From Betaproteobacteria bacterium (GTDB taxonomy: Bacteria; Pseudomonadota; Gammaproteobacteria; Burkholderiales; Ga0077523), in the NCBI GenBank assembly GCA_016125475.1, contig WGLR01000017.1, positions 56,820 through 120,819 on the forward strand: a stretch of DNA of 64,000 nt, in the 5' to 3' direction. Within the stretch, counting starts at the first letter, position 1. Every line of letters starts with the position of its first letter. Under the pieces are notes generated by a model. It ran no database searches and was not told the origin of the DNA. It was given only the letters and a program-made list of their open reading frames with translations. Of this stretch, positions 27,154 through 36,408 are shown piece by piece. The position numbers and the translations under genes are program-made.

Positions 27154-28305
27154 TCACCTGAGGCCGAGACCGCGGGCGATCATGCCGCGGAGGATTTCAC
27201 GCGTACCACCGCGCAGCGAGAAGGACGGCGCCATCTGCGTGACGAACGCGAGCGCACGCACGAGCGAGGCGGAAACCGGCGCGTCCGGCGTGCGTCCGAT
27301 CGCGTCGGCGATCAGCGTCGGCGTGAGCTGTTCGATCTCGGTGCCCATGTCCTTCACGAGCGCCGCTTCCACGACCGGACTCTCGCCCCGGCTCAGCTTC
27401 GCGGTGATCGACAGGGACAGGGCGCGCAGAACGGACAGGTTGGCGACGAGGCGTCCGACGAGGGCACGCGAATCGCGGTCGTCGGCGCCACGCGCGCGAA
27501 GTTCGGCGATCCACGTGTCCAGCAGTACCACGCTCGAGTAGAGCCGTTCCGGCCCGCTGCGCTCGAACGCGAGTTCGGCCGTCACCTGACTCCACCCCTC
27601 GCCCTCCTGCCCGACCAGGGCGTCGTCGGGCAGTGCGACGTCGTCGAAGAACACCTCGCAGAAGTGCCGCCCGCCCGCGAGATCCTCGATCGGCCGGATC
27701 GTGATGCCGGGCAGCGAGAGATCGACGATGAACTGGGTCAGCCCCCGGTGACGGTCCTCGGCCGTGCCCGAGGTGCGCACGAGGGCGATCATGTACTGGG
27801 ACCGATAGGCGTTCGTCGTCCAGATCTTCTGCCCGGACAGCCGCCAGCCGTCGGACGTGCGCGTGGCCCGGGTCTTCACGCTCGCGAGGTCCGAGCCCGA
27901 TCCGGGTTCGCTCATGCCGATGCAGAAGAACGACTCGCCGCGACAGATCGGGGGAATGTGGAAGTGCTTCTGGGACTCGGTGCCATAGCGCAGGATCAGC
28001 GGGGCGCTCTGGCGGTCCGCGATCCAGTGCGCGGAAACGGGGGCCCCCCACGCCAGGAACTCCTCGACCAGCACGAACCGCGCGAACGGGCTGCGTCCGC
28101 CGCCGCCGTACTCCTTCGGGAGCGTGATGCCGAGCCAGCCGCGACGACCGAGTGCGCGGCTGAACTCGGCGTCGAAGCCCATCCACGAATGCGCGCGGAT
28201 CTCGGCGGGCACCCCTGCGAGCGCTTCGGACAGGAATTGCCTCACCTCGGTCCGCAGCGCCTCGTCCTCGGGCGGGACCGCAGCAAGCGGCAGTGCGTCG
28301 ATCAT
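27154..28305 (-). CDS. Acyl-CoA dehydrogenase family protein (full-length subunit)
   Basis: 383 residues. Substrate and flavin motifs are present: MSEPGSGSDLASVKTRA (middle beta domain), WTTNA, and the C-terminal SLRGGTREILRGMIARGLGL FAD contact. It introduces a 2,3 double bond in an acyl-CoA, passing electrons to ETF. First gene of the leftward five-gene operon (dehydrogenase pair, hydratase, CoA-transferase, reductase), which together resembles a short pathway for activation and beta-oxidation of a branched, cyclic or side-chain acid. The actual substrate is not deducible. Confidence 0.92.
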   Translation of the reverse strand: MIDALPLAAVPPEDEALRTEVRQFLSEALAGVPAEIRAHSWMGFDAEFSRALGRRGWLGITLPKEYGGGGRSPFARFVLVEEFLAWGAPVSAHWIADRQSAPLILRYGTESQKHFHIPPICRGESFFCIGMSEPGSGSDLASVKTRATRTSDGWRLSGQKIWTTNAYRSQYMIALVRTSGTAEDRHRGLTQFIVDLSLPGITIRPIEDLAGGRHFCEVFFDDVALPDDALVGQEGEGWSQVTAELAFERSGPERLYSSVVLLDTWIAELRARGADDRDSRALVGRLVANLSVLRALSLSITAKLSRGESPVVEAALVKDMGTEIEQLTPTLIADAIGRTPDAPVSASLVRALAFVTQMAPSFSLRGGTREILRGMIARGLGLR

Positions 28306-28447
28306 CTCGAATCAGGGCTGCGTTTCGGAGTCCGTAGTATCGGCAGCCCGTGGCCGTCAGGTCAACCGCGGCTCGCGCGCGCCGCGCAGTGGCACGCCAG
28401 CCTGCCACCATCGGGCAGAATCAGGGACTCGTGCATCGGAGGCAGAC

Positions 28448-28882
28448 ATGATCGAGATGACGCTCAGGCTCGCGGAGCGGGCCGCCAGCGCCGCCCTCGC
28501 GAAGGCGGCCGAAATGGGAGTGGGCATGACCGTGAGCATCGTGGACGAGGCGGGCCGTCTGGTTCTGACCCTGCGGGGCGACGGCACCGGTTTCTTCACG
28601 ACCGACACGTCGAGGGCCAAGGCGGTGGCAGCGGTGTCCTTCCGCCGCCCGACGCAGGAACTGGTGGCGCTGCGCGAGTCCAACGCCGCGTTCTGGTCGG
28701 CGGTTCCCGCGGTCGCGCGTGGAGAAATCCTGCCGTCGACCGGTGGTGTTCCGATCACGCGGGAGGGGCGCGTGATCGGAGCGATCGGGTGCGGGGGCGG
28801 AAGCCCGGAGCAGGACCACGTCTGTGCGGCCGCGGGTGCGGCCGACGCGAACGGCCTGGGCGAGGCGGACCGGCTCAGGTGA
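28448..28882 (+). CDS. GlcG/HbpS family heme-binding-like protein (DUF336)
   Basis: 144 residues matching the GlcG/HbpS family: [53 protein letters not shown] and the glycine-rich [20 protein letters not shown]. Members occur beside glycolate oxidase genes or as heme or cobalamin degraders and sensors; the exact role is unclear. ATG 28448 fits the family start. The 3' end overlaps gcdH by 8 bp on the opposite strand. Confidence 0.9.
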   Translation: MIEMTLRLAERAASAALAKAAEMGVGMTVSIVDEAGRLVLTLRGDGTGFFTTDTSRAKAVAAVSFRRPTQELVALRESNAAFWSAVPAVARGEILPSTGGVPITREGRVIGAIGCGGGSPEQDHVCAAAGAADANGLGEADRLR

Positions 28883-30059
28883 ACGCCTGCAGCCCCGTCT
28901 GCGCGCGTCCGAGAATCAGCGCGTGGATGTCGTGAGTGCCCTCGTAGGTGTTCACGACCTCGAGGTTCAGCATATGGCGGATCACCCCGTATTCGTCGGA
29001 GATGCCGTTGCCGCCGAGCATGTCGCGCGCGAGGCGCGCGACGTCGAGCGCCTTGCCGCAGGAGTTGCGCTTCATGATCGACGTGATCTCGACGGCGGCG
29101 ATGCCTTCGTCCTTCATGCGCCCGAGGCGCAGACAACCCTGCAGGGCGAGCGCGATCTCCGTCTGCATGTCCGCGAGCTTCTTCTGCACGAGCTGGTTGG
29201 CGGCGAGGGGTCGGCCGAACTGGTGGCGGTCCAGCGTGTACTGGCGGGCCGTGTGCCAGCAGGCCTCGGCCGCGCCCATCGCGCCCCAGGCGATGCCGTA
29301 GCGGGCCGAGTTCAGGCAGGTGAACGGACCCTTGAGCCCCTCGACGTCCGGAAAGCGGTTCTCCTCCGGAACGAACACCTCGTCCATGACGATCTCGCCC
29401 GTGATCGAGGCGCGCAGTCCGAACTTGCCGTGGATGGCCGGAGCGGACAGTCCCTTCATGCCCTTCTCGAGCACGAAGCCGCGTATGCGGCCGTCGTCCG
29501 TCTTCGCCCAGACCACGAACACGTCCGCGATGGGGGAGTTGCTGATCCACATCTTCGTGCCCGTGAGCGAGTAGCCGCCCGGGACCGTTTTTGCGCGCGT
29601 GACCATCGACCCGGGATCCGACCCGTGATTGGGTTCCGTGAGACCGAACGCGCCGATCCACTCGCCCGTGGCGAGTTTCGGCAGATACCTGCGGCGCTGG
29701 GCCTCGGTGCCGAACTCGAAGATCGGCAGCATCACGAGCGAAGACTGCACGCTCATCATCGAGCGGTAGCCGGAGTCGACGCGCTCGATCTCCCGTGCGA
29801 TCAGGCCGTAGCAGACGTAGTTGAGGCCCGCGCCACCGTATTCCTCGGGAATCGTCGGTCCGAGCATTCCGAGCGCCCCCATCTCGCGGAAGATCGAAGG
29901 ATCGCTCTGCTCGTTTCGAAACGCCTCGAGCACGCGCGGCGCGAGCTTGTCCTGCGCGTAGGCGCGGGCGGAATCGCGCACCATCCGCTCGTCCTCGTCG
30001 AGCTGACGGTCGAGAAGCAGGGGATCGTCCCACTGGAAGGGGGCCTTCTGAGATGCCAT
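28875..30059 (-). CDS. gcdH: Glutaryl-CoA dehydrogenase
   Basis: 394 residues, full-length. It oxidises and decarboxylates glutaryl-CoA to crotonyl-CoA in lysine, hydroxylysine and tryptophan (or aromatic) degradation, with electrons to ETF. Diagnostic features are [22 protein letters not shown] at the N-terminus (residues 8-29), [35 protein letters not shown], and the catalytic E373 in [20 protein letters not shown], the glutaryl-CoA dehydrogenase signature. Likely monocistronic; a gcdR-type regulator is not adjacent. Confidence 0.96.
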   Translation of the reverse strand: MASQKAPFQWDDPLLLDRQLDEDERMVRDSARAYAQDKLAPRVLEAFRNEQSDPSIFREMGALGMLGPTIPEEYGGAGLNYVCYGLIAREIERVDSGYRSMMSVQSSLVMLPIFEFGTEAQRRRYLPKLATGEWIGAFGLTEPNHGSDPGSMVTRAKTVPGGYSLTGTKMWISNSPIADVFVVWAKTDDGRIRGFVLEKGMKGLSAPAIHGKFGLRASITGEIVMDEVFVPEENRFPDVEGLKGPFTCLNSARYGIAWGAMGAAEACWHTARQYTLDRHQFGRPLAANQLVQKKLADMQTEIALALQGCLRLGRMKDEGIAAVEITSIMKRNSCGKALDVARLARDMLGGNGISDEYGVIRHMLNLEVVNTYEGTHDIHALILGRAQTGLQAFT

Positions 30060-30249
30060 CGTTCACTCCGTAATCGTTGCTGTCCGGGCCCTCGTCCGAC
30101 AGGGCGTGTTCCCGGTCGGAAGTTCGGGAGATCGTCGCGTGTCGCGGACGCTCGCCGATGATCGGTCGCCGCAATTATGCCGGTACCTTTGGAACCCGTT
30201 CGGCAAGGGCGACCGCGCTCTCGTGAAGAACGTCGGGCGAGGCTCGCAC

Positions 30250-30891
30250 TCACGACGGGCGTCGCGTCAGGTATGCCGGCACGGGCACGCCAGCCGTCAG
30301 CCGCTCGTCGGGCTGCGGGCTGCCGGCCTGCAACGCCATCGGCACCACGCCTGCCCACACCGGCAGTGCGTAGTCTTCCTCGTCGTCGGCCGGTGGTCCG
30401 GTCCGGATCTTCGCGGACGCCTCGGAAACGGGGAGCTTCAGCACTGCCGTCGCGTTGAGTTCCTTGCTTGACGGCCCGCGGATCTCCGCCCAGCGGCCGG
30501 GCAGGATGTGTTCCGATATGACTTCCAGCGCGTGCGTCTTCTCCGGGCCCGTGACGGGCGTGGCGTGTCCGAGAATCACCACGGAGCGGTAGTTCATGGA
30601 ACTGTGGAAGCCGGAACGCGCGAGGACGAGCCCGTCGAGCAGCGTGACCGTGAGGCACGCGGGATGTCCGTCACCGAGGTGCTTCAGGGTGCGGCTCACG
30701 GCGGATCCGTGCACGTAGACGTGCCGGTCCTCCCGTCCGAACGCGGTCGGGATCACGAACGGCTGACCGTCCACCACGAGCCCGAGGTGGCACAGGAAAC
30801 CCGCGTCGAGGATCGAGGCGATGGTCTCGAAGTCGTGTCGCGCCCTCTTGGGCAGGCGCTTCACGGTCGTTCTCGGGGTCTTCAGGGACAT
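30250..30891 (-). CDS. Pyridoxamine 5'-phosphate oxidase/flavin-nucleotide-binding family protein
   Basis: 213 residues of the split-barrel flavin-binding superfamily (NimA/PNPOx-like). FLCHLGLVVDGQPFVIPTAFG and HVYVHGSAVSRTL form the FMN-binding barrel, and SFHSSMNYRSVVILGHATPV follows. Members of this subgroup bind FMN or heme and act as reductases of unclear substrate, sometimes giving nitroimidazole resistance. It has its own divergent upstream region, next to the sRNA locus. Confidence 0.88.
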   Translation of the reverse strand: MSLKTPRTTVKRLPKRARHDFETIASILDAGFLCHLGLVVDGQPFVIPTAFGREDRHVYVHGSAVSRTLKHLGDGHPACLTVTLLDGLVLARSGFHSSMNYRSVVILGHATPVTGPEKTHALEVISEHILPGRWAEIRGPSSKELNATAVLKLPVSEASAKIRTGPPADDEEDYALPVWAGVVPMALQAGSPQPDERLTAGVPVPAYLTRRPS

Positions 30892-31384
30892 GGTGGGCTC
30901 GCATCGTCAGGAAAAAGGGCCGCGATGACCGGGGCCGGCGCAGTCGCGGGAGGCTCCTCGTCGTTCCGGTCCGCCGGGTCAGCGGACGTTACACGAACGC
31001 GCGAGCCGACGGAAACTTCCGGGCTGTCCCGTACTCTCATGATTACGGTTCCCTGATTCCGTGCGATGGGCGCGAAGCGTGGGGGAAATTCACACGCGCG
31101 GTGTCCGCCTCCGGTGCCGGCGACAGACAGGGACGATGACGTTTCCCCGTGCAGGGCGTAGACCCTCGCGGCCGCAGGCGTACTCACTTCCCGCTCGCGA
31201 CACGTATCTGCTGTGTCGCACCCGGCGGTCCGCACGACACCGCGATGGTTCCCGTTCCCGACTCGGTGGGTAGCGTCGCGACATCCCGAGCGCGGGCGCG
31301 CGAAGGGGTTTTTTTCGCTTACCCACTAGGAATTCGTGGGGATTTTGGTAAGCTTTTGAAGCTTTTGTGAAGAATCTTTGCGGC
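30892..31384. other. Intergenic region upstream of the tandem sRNAs
   Basis: No convincing gene. The distal part is unusually AT-rich for this genome: a T-run at 31309-31316, an inverted repeat CCCAC-N9-GTGGG (31322-31340), and a tandem AAGCTTTTG repeat (about 31350-31367). This AT-rich block probably holds the promoter and control sites of the first sRNA. Confidence 0.45.
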
Positions 31385-31489
31385 TGGAGTCTTGAGTTTT
31401 CCGGATTCGGGTCGCAAATAACCCCAGGTCTCCTCCCCCCGCTAGGGGGTTTGCAGGGCAGCTCTCTCGAGGGCTGCCCTTATTTTTTT
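31385..31489 (+). ncRNA. Candidate small RNA A (first of two sibling sRNAs)
   Basis: Inferred trans-acting sRNA of about 100 nt; the 5' end is estimated. It contains a 38-nt core (31425-31462) identical to the second copy except one base: a CU-rich anti-Shine-Dalgarno-like stretch TCTCCTCCCCCC, a C5-GCTA-G5 hairpin, and the upstream arm of the terminator. It ends at a strong intrinsic terminator. Upstream parts of A and B also align (CTTGAGTTTT/CTCAAGTTTT, GGGTCG). Tandem sibling sRNAs with CU-rich loops are common Hfq-type riboregulators. No known family is recognised. Confidence 0.65.
31455..31489 (+). terminator. Intrinsic terminator of sRNA A
   Basis: Stem AGGGCAGC (31455-31462) with GCTGCCCT (31473-31480), inner CTC/GAG pairing, then TATTTTTTT (31481-31489). 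Strong Rho-independent structure on the plus strand only. Confidence 0.88.
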
Positions 31490-31544
31490 CCAGGTGCGTG
31501 GCGCCGATTCCGCGGGCTCCCGCACCCGGGCGAAAAATTCTTCG

Positions 31545-31650
31545 CGCGAATCCCTCAAGTTTTCGTGACGAGGGTCGAAATCAAGGGCAGGTCTCCTCCC
31601 CCCGCTTGGGGGTTTGCAGGGCAGCCCTTCGGGCTGCCCTCTTTTTTTTC
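31545..31650 (+). ncRNA. Candidate small RNA B (second sibling sRNA)
   Basis: Second copy, 163 bp downstream of the first; 5' end estimated. Its 38-nt core (31588-31625) differs from copy A only at T31607, in the GCTT loop. The upstream segment has diverged but is alignable, so it is an old tandem duplication with selection on the CU-rich stretch and hairpins. It ends at a perfect hairpin with eight T. It converges on regA, whose stop is five bases beyond. Confidence 0.65.
31618..31650 (+). terminator. Intrinsic terminator of sRNA B
   Basis: Perfect 10-bp stem AGGGCAGCCC-TTC-GGGCTGCCCT (31618-31640) followed by C and eight T (31642-31649). The reverse strand lacks a T-run on its 3' side, so it serves the plus-strand RNA. 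Confidence 0.9.
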
Positions 31651-31654
31651 TGTC

Positions 31655-32218
31655 TCAGTATTCCACTGCGCCGGAATCACGCGGCGCCCTCTTGAACAGC
31701 TTCCGCTGCAGGGTGCGCCGGTGCATGCCGAGCGCGCGTGCGGTCGCCGACACGTTGCCCTGATTCTCCGCGAGCACCCTCTGGATGTGCTCCCACTCGA
31801 GACGATCGACCGACATCGGTCGTGTCCGCGTGTCGGGGCCTTCCGGCGACCGGGACTCCCCGAAGGCGGCGACGATGTCGTCCGCGTCCGCCGGTTTCGC
31901 GAGGTAGTGCGTTGCGCCCGCCTTGATGGCCTCGACGGCGGTCGCGATGCTCGCGTAACCCGTGAGCACGACGATGCGGATGTCCGGCGACGCTTCCCTC
32001 AACGTCCGGACGAGTGAAAGGCCGGAGGCGCCGGGCATCCTGAGATCGACCACCGCGTGGGTCGGCGTGGTGTCGCGCATGTGCGTGACGGCCTGTTCCG
32101 CGTCGTGCGCAACGGTCACGTCGAATCCACGCCTGACGAGCGCACGGGCGAGCACCTCGCAGAACGTCGGGTCGTCGTCCACGAGCAGCAGGGGGCGCCC
32201 GGACACGCTTCCGCTCAC
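31655..32218 (-). CDS. regA: RegA/PrrA/ActR-type response regulator
   Basis: 187 residues, typical RegA length. Receiver domain with VDDDPTFCEV and phospho-acceptor D58 in VVDLRMPG, and K in YLAKPAD. A linker leads to a Fis-type helix-turn-helix whose recognition helix NVSATARALGMHRRTLQRKL is nearly diagnostic of RegA. It is a global redox regulator of respiration and energy metabolism. The GTG start (32218) overlaps the regB stop (GTGA), so regB-regA are translationally coupled. The usual senC/cox partner is absent; the sRNA pair lies at its 3' end. Confidence 0.94.
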   Translation of the reverse strand: MSGSVSGRPLLLVDDDPTFCEVLARALVRRGFDVTVAHDAEQAVTHMRDTTPTHAVVDLRMPGASGLSLVRTLREASPDIRIVVLTGYASIATAVEAIKAGATHYLAKPADADDIVAAFGESRSPEGPDTRTRPMSVDRLEWEHIQRVLAENQGNVSATARALGMHRRTLQRKLFKRAPRDSGAVEY

Positions 32219-33489
32219 GCGGCAAGTCTCTCGAGCGGCAGTTCCAGACGCGTGCACGCGCCGCCGTCGTGACGATTCGCCAGCGTGACCTTCCCGCCGA
32301 ATCGTTCGAGCGCCGCGTTCGCTATGAGCAGGCCCACACCGTGCCCCGACGCCTTGGTCGTGAGCGGGCGCCACCCGGCAGCCCTGAGCACGGATTCCGG
32401 TACACCGGCCCCCTTGTCCCGGATCTCCACGGTGAGTTGCCCGGGTGTCCAGGTTCCGGCGAGTTCGACGCCGTCACGGGAGGCATCCGCAGCGTTGTTG
32501 AGCAGCGTGACGAGCGTGTGCCCGAGTGTCTGGTCGGCGAGGATTCGCGGTGGGGGCTGCGAGCCGGCGAGCGTGGTCGCGATCGAGATGCCGGGACGCA
32601 GCGCACGCCAGTTCTCCACCGTGCTTTCGAGGAATCGGTCGACGGGCTCCATCCGCCCGCCTTCCGCACGGGTCTGACCCGCCGTCGCCACGAGGTCCGA
32701 GATGATGGCCTTGCACTGATCGACCTGACCACGGATCGCGGCGAGTTCGTGCGCGAGTTCCCCGTCGCCGGCGCGTTCCAGCTGGAGTTCCCTGAGCATC
32801 ACGGCGATCGTCGCGAGCGGTGTGCCCAGCTGATGCGCGGCGCCCGCGGCGAGTGTGCCGAGCGACAGGACGTGCTGATCACGAAGCGTGCGCTCGCGTT
32901 CCGCAGCCAGCTCGCGGTCACGCTCGCGCAGGGACACCGCCATGCGAGTCACGAAGTACGCCACGACCGCGGCAGACAGCACGAAGCTCACCCACATCCC
33001 GAACACGTGGAGATCGAAATCGGAAGTCATCCCGTGGTGCATGTGGGGCAGGGGAACGTACCAGAAGCCGAGGCCCGTGTAGGCCGCGAAGGTGACGAGC
33101 GCCAGGACCCAGGTGAGGCGCGGTGGCAGCAGCGTCGCCGCGATCACGAGCGGAAGCAGAAAGACCGACGCGAACGGGTTGGCCCAGCCTCCCGAGAAGT
33201 AGAGCACGCCGCTCAGGACCGCGGTGTCCCCGAGCAACTGCAGGAAGATTTCCGTCTCCCGCACCGGGCTCTCGCCGCGGAGGCGCCACGTGGTCCACGC
33301 GTTCAGGACGAGTCCGGCGCCGAGGCATCCTGCCAGTGCACCGACGTCGAGCATCTCCCCGAGCACGTGGCGTGCGATCGCGACCGTCGCCGTCATCGCA
33401 CCCAGCGCGATCCAGCGAAGGATCCAGAGGCGCTCCAGGTTGCGGCGGGACGTGTTCAGGAGATGTCCGGAGTCTCGGTGCTGGACCAT
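32215..33489 (-). CDS. regB: RegB/PrrB-type redox sensor histidine kinase
   Basis: 424 residues with six N-terminal transmembrane helices (about 22-182). The quinone-binding heptapeptide GGWANPF (100-106) of RegB is present. The kinase core has H219 in AAHQLGTPLATI, the characteristic RegB H-box, and the redox-active cysteine position is kept as C259 in QVDQCK. ATPase motifs include LLNNAADAS and GHGVGLLIAN. It senses ubiquinone redox state and disulfide formation at the inner membrane and phosphorylates RegA, its coupled downstream gene. Confidence 0.94.
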   Translation of the reverse strand: MVQHRDSGHLLNTSRRNLERLWILRWIALGAMTATVAIARHVLGEMLDVGALAGCLGAGLVLNAWTTWRLRGESPVRETEIFLQLLGDTAVLSGVLYFSGGWANPFASVFLLPLVIAATLLPPRLTWVLALVTFAAYTGLGFWYVPLPHMHHGMTSDFDLHVFGMWVSFVLSAAVVAYFVTRMAVSLRERDRELAAERERTLRDQHVLSLGTLAAGAAHQLGTPLATIAVMLRELQLERAGDGELAHELAAIRGQVDQCKAIISDLVATAGQTRAEGGRMEPVDRFLESTVENWRALRPGISIATTLAGSQPPPRILADQTLGHTLVTLLNNAADASRDGVELAGTWTPGQLTVEIRDKGAGVPESVLRAAGWRPLTTKASGHGVGLLIANAALERFGGKVTLANRHDGGACTRLELPLERLAA

Positions 33490-33600
33490 CGGCAGGTCCT
33501 CTCGCGGTGCGCGGGATGCGGGCTGCGAATTCTAGCCGCCCGCACGCGCTGCGCCTGCGACAACTTGTCGCAGGCCGTCGTGCCTCGGCCGCGCGTGCCG

Positions 33601-34077
33601 TCAGGCCGTGATGTCGAGAAGGGCGCCGAGGCCGGGGCCGCTCGAGGTCGAGTCGACACCGAGCGTCTGAACCGTGCTGAAGAGGTTAAGCGCGGATGCG
33701 TACAGGCTCAGCGACTGTCGCGTATCGAGTTGCTGCAGGGCCTGCGGCAGGCCCGTGCGGCCGAGAAGGCCCTCGATTCCGAGATTCGTCGTGAACGAGG
33801 GCGTGAGCGTCAGCGGGTTCGGGGATGCCGTCGACTGGGCGAGCCCCGAAACCAGATCCCGGAAATAGGCGCGGTCGAGCAGTGTCGTGGTGTCGATCCG
33901 CGGTACGGCCGCGGCGAGACCGCTCGGGACCGGGGCGCCGGTTGCGACGGCATTGTTGACGGCAGCGGAGAACACCGCCGTCGGAGACTGTGACGCCGTG
34001 GCCGGCGTGAAGGGCGAGAGGAAGCCCGGGCCCTGCAGCGGCGTCAGCAGCACGTCGGGGATGGGAGGGATGGCCAT
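33601..34077 (-). CDS. Hypothetical Ala/Thr/Ser-rich protein
   Basis: 158 residues, no signal peptide or transmembrane helix evident. Low complexity and rich in Pro, Thr, Ser, Leu (MAIPPIPDVLLTPLQGPGF; LTLTPSFTTNLGIEGLLGR). The composition of the C-terminal half (LQQLDTRQSLSLYASALNLFSTV) suggests amphipathic helices. I do not recognise it. It lies between regB and the Kef-type gene on the same strand. Codon usage looks normal, supporting a real gene. Confidence 0.65.
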   Translation of the reverse strand: MAIPPIPDVLLTPLQGPGFLSPFTPATASQSPTAVFSAAVNNAVATGAPVPSGLAAAVPRIDTTTLLDRAYFRDLVSGLAQSTASPNPLTLTPSFTTNLGIEGLLGRTGLPQALQQLDTRQSLSLYASALNLFSTVQTLGVDSTSSGPGLGALLDITA

Positions 34078-34147
34078 GGCATGGTGTCCGCCTGACGACT
34101 TCGTGGAGATGTTAGCGCGTCACGGCCGTGCGCGCGATCATTTCGGG

Positions 34148-35971
34148 TCACTTCCAGTTCCGTGCGAGGTCCGCCGCGGATGGTTCACCGATCGGTGGCG
34201 ATTCCGCGCGGTCGGTGTCGAAGAGATCCTGAAGTTCCTGTGCCGCCTCGCGCGAGGTCTGGATCATGGTCTCCTCGTCCCCCCGCGCCGCGAACTGACG
34301 CCTCAGCACGCTCTCGTCGTGCTCGCGGAAGCGGGTGACCGTTTCCCTGGCCTCGCTCTCGCCCGTGCCGAGCGCTTCCAGGACGTGCCGGGCCATCTCG
34401 AGCGACGATGCGAAGGTCTCGCGCGTGATGAGGCGCGCGCCGATCTCGGCCAGCCGGTGGGCGTGGATGCGGTTCCGCGCGCGGGCATGAATCGCGAGAT
34501 GCGGGAAGTGCTTCCTGACCGTCAGTGCCGTACGCACGGAAGCTTCGACGTCGTCGATCGCGAGCACGAACACCCGCGCCCTGTCCGCCTTCGCCGCGCG
34601 CAGGAGATCGAGCTTCGACGCGTCCCCGTAGTAGGCCTTGCGTCCCACGCGGCGGATCGTGTCCACCTGCTCCGGGTTGATGTCCAGCGCGGTGTAGGGG
34701 ATGCGTCGCGCGGTCAGGATGCGGCTCACGATCTGACCGACGCGTCCCACGCCCGCGATGATCACGGGCACGTCGTCGTCGTCGTCGTCGATTTCGTCGT
34801 AGGCGGGCGGGGCGGTCTTCCGGAGTCTCGGCGCGACGACGTTCTCGTGCACGAGGAACAGGATCGGCGTGAGCGCCATCGACACGGTCACGACGACGAC
34901 CAGGAAATCGGCGGTGCCGCGCTCGAGGAGGCCGCTCTCGAGGCCGACGCCGAACAGCACGAACGCGAATTCGCCGGCGTGTGCGAGAAGGACGGCGAGA
35001 GATCGTGCGCTTTCTGCGCCATGTCGTGCACCCGCCGCGAGACCGAAGACGATCGCGGCCTTCACGAACATGAGGCCCAGGGCCGCACCCAGGATCGCCG
35101 CGGGCCGCTCGAGCAGCAGTCCCATGTTCACGCCCATGCCGACCGTGATGAAGAACAGTCCGAGCAGTAGCCCCTTGAACGGTTCGATGCTCGCCTCGAT
35201 CTCGTGCCGGTACTCGGAGTCGGCGAGCAGCACTCCCGCGAGAAACGCTCCGAGCGTCATCGACAGGCCGGTTCCCTCCATGATCAGCGCCGTGCCGATC
35301 ACGACGAGCAGCGCCGCCGCCGTGAAGATCTCCTGAATGCCGCTTTCCGCGACGGCCTTGAGCACGGGCCTCAGCAGGTAACGACCGCCGACGATCACCG
35401 CTGCGATCACGGCCGCCGCCTTCAGTGCGCCGAGCCACGCGTGAGCCGCACCGGAGCGATCGTGCACGACGAGCAGGGGCACGATCGCGAGCATCGGGAT
35501 CACGGCCATGTCCTGGAACAGCGATATCGCGAATGCGGCGCGTCCGTGGCGCGTGGTGAGCTGATGACGTTCGCCGAGCAGCTGCAGCACGAAAGCCGTC
35601 GAGTTCATCGACAGGGCGACGCCGATGACGAGCGCCACCTGCCAGCCGGACCCGAGCGCGTAGGCGATGGAGCCGACCGCCAGACCGGTCGCGCCGACCT
35701 GAACGGCCCCGAGTCCGAACACCGATCGGCGCAGCGCCCAGAGGCGCGAGGGCTGAAGCTCCAGCCCGATGATGAAGAGCAGCAGCACGACGCCGAGTTC
35801 CGCGAAGTGCATGATGCTTTGCACCTCGGTCACGATGCGCAGCCCCCAGGGGCCGATCGCGAGGCCCGCGACGAGAAATCCGAGCACGGCCCCGAGCTTC
35901 AGCTTCCTGAAGACCGGAACCATCACGACTGCCGCGGCCAGAAATACCGCCGTCTGGGCGAGGAGGGGCAT
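34148..35971 (-). CDS. Kef-type monovalent cation:proton antiporter (CPA2) with TrkA-N domain
   Basis: 607 residues. Residues about 1-380 are a Na+/H+-exchanger membrane domain with 12 or so helices, including LVVIGTALIMEGTGLSMTLGAFLAG and ISLFQDMAVIPMLA (positively placed Asp of CPA2). Residues about 400-525 are an RCK/TrkA-N domain with IAGVGRVGQIVSRIL and LDINPEQVDTIRR, binding NAD(H) and, in KefB/KefC, glutathione adducts. It exports K+ in exchange for protons, classically in electrophile defence. Start chosen at ATG 35971 where the membrane domain begins. It lies 86 bp after ridA-gor, which supports the glutathione link. Confidence 0.92.
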   Translation of the reverse strand: MPLLAQTAVFLAAAVVMVPVFRKLKLGAVLGFLVAGLAIGPWGLRIVTEVQSIMHFAELGVVLLLFIIGLELQPSRLWALRRSVFGLGAVQVGATGLAVGSIAYALGSGWQVALVIGVALSMNSTAFVLQLLGERHQLTTRHGRAAFAISLFQDMAVIPMLAIVPLLVVHDRSGAAHAWLGALKAAAVIAAVIVGGRYLLRPVLKAVAESGIQEIFTAAALLVVIGTALIMEGTGLSMTLGAFLAGVLLADSEYRHEIEASIEPFKGLLLGLFFITVGMGVNMGLLLERPAAILGAALGLMFVKAAIVFGLAAGARHGAESARSLAVLLAHAGEFAFVLFGVGLESGLLERGTADFLVVVVTVSMALTPILFLVHENVVAPRLRKTAPPAYDEIDDDDDDVPVIIAGVGRVGQIVSRILTARRIPYTALDINPEQVDTIRRVGRKAYYGDASKLDLLRAAKADRARVFVLAIDDVEASVRTALTVRKHFPHLAIHARARNRIHAHRLAEIGARLITRETFASSLEMARHVLEALGTGESEARETVTRFREHDESVLRRQFAARGDEETMIQTSREAAQELQDLFDTDRAESPPIGEPSAADLARNWK

Positions 35972-36057
35972 GGAGAGCGTCCGGGTCCGCGGTGCCGGGT
36001 CAGAGATCGTGACGATGCGGCGTGCGCCGGGCGCGGTACGTGCCGTCGCCCATGGCG

Positions 36058-36408
36058 CTATCTCGCCGCGATCACCCGTATCTCCACGAGGTATCTGGGA
36101 TGGGCGAGCCGGGATTCGACACACGCACGAGCGGGGGCGCTTCCCTCGGGGACCCATTCGTCCCACACGGCGTTCATGGCGTCGAAACACGTCATGTCCG
36201 CCAGCCAGATGGTCGCGGAGAGAATGCGCGAGCGGTCGCTGCCGACCTCGGCGAGGTAGCGGTCTATCTTCTCGAGGATGTTGCGCGTCTGCGCGCCCGC
36301 GTGTTCCGACACCGGTTCATCCGAGACGATGCCGGCCAGGTAGATCGTGTCGCCGTGCACGACCACCTGTGACATGCGCCTGCTCGTGTGCCTGCGTTCG
36401 ACGGTCAT
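36058..36408 (-). CDS. RidA family protein
   Basis: 116 residues of the YjgF/YER057c/UK114 family: [18 protein letters not shown], the [28 protein letters not shown] helix-strand block, and C-terminal R in [20 protein letters not shown] (R100 is the position that contacts the imine in RidA). It hydrolyses reactive enamine/imine intermediates in the cytosol, although the subgroup here is not certain. ATG overlaps the gor stop by four bases (ATGA). Confidence 0.93.
   Translation of the reverse strand: MTVERRHTSRRMSQVVVHGDTIYLAGIVSDEPVSEHAGAQTRNILEKIDRYLAEVGSDRSRILSATIWLADMTCFDAMNAVWDEWVPEGSAPARACVESRLAHPRYLVEIRVIAAR

Noticed and set aside
31367..32017. Plus-strand frame across the sRNA region and regA
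   Set aside because: It runs through two hairpin-T terminators and then antisense to regA; repeated nucleotide structure explains the region better than protein.
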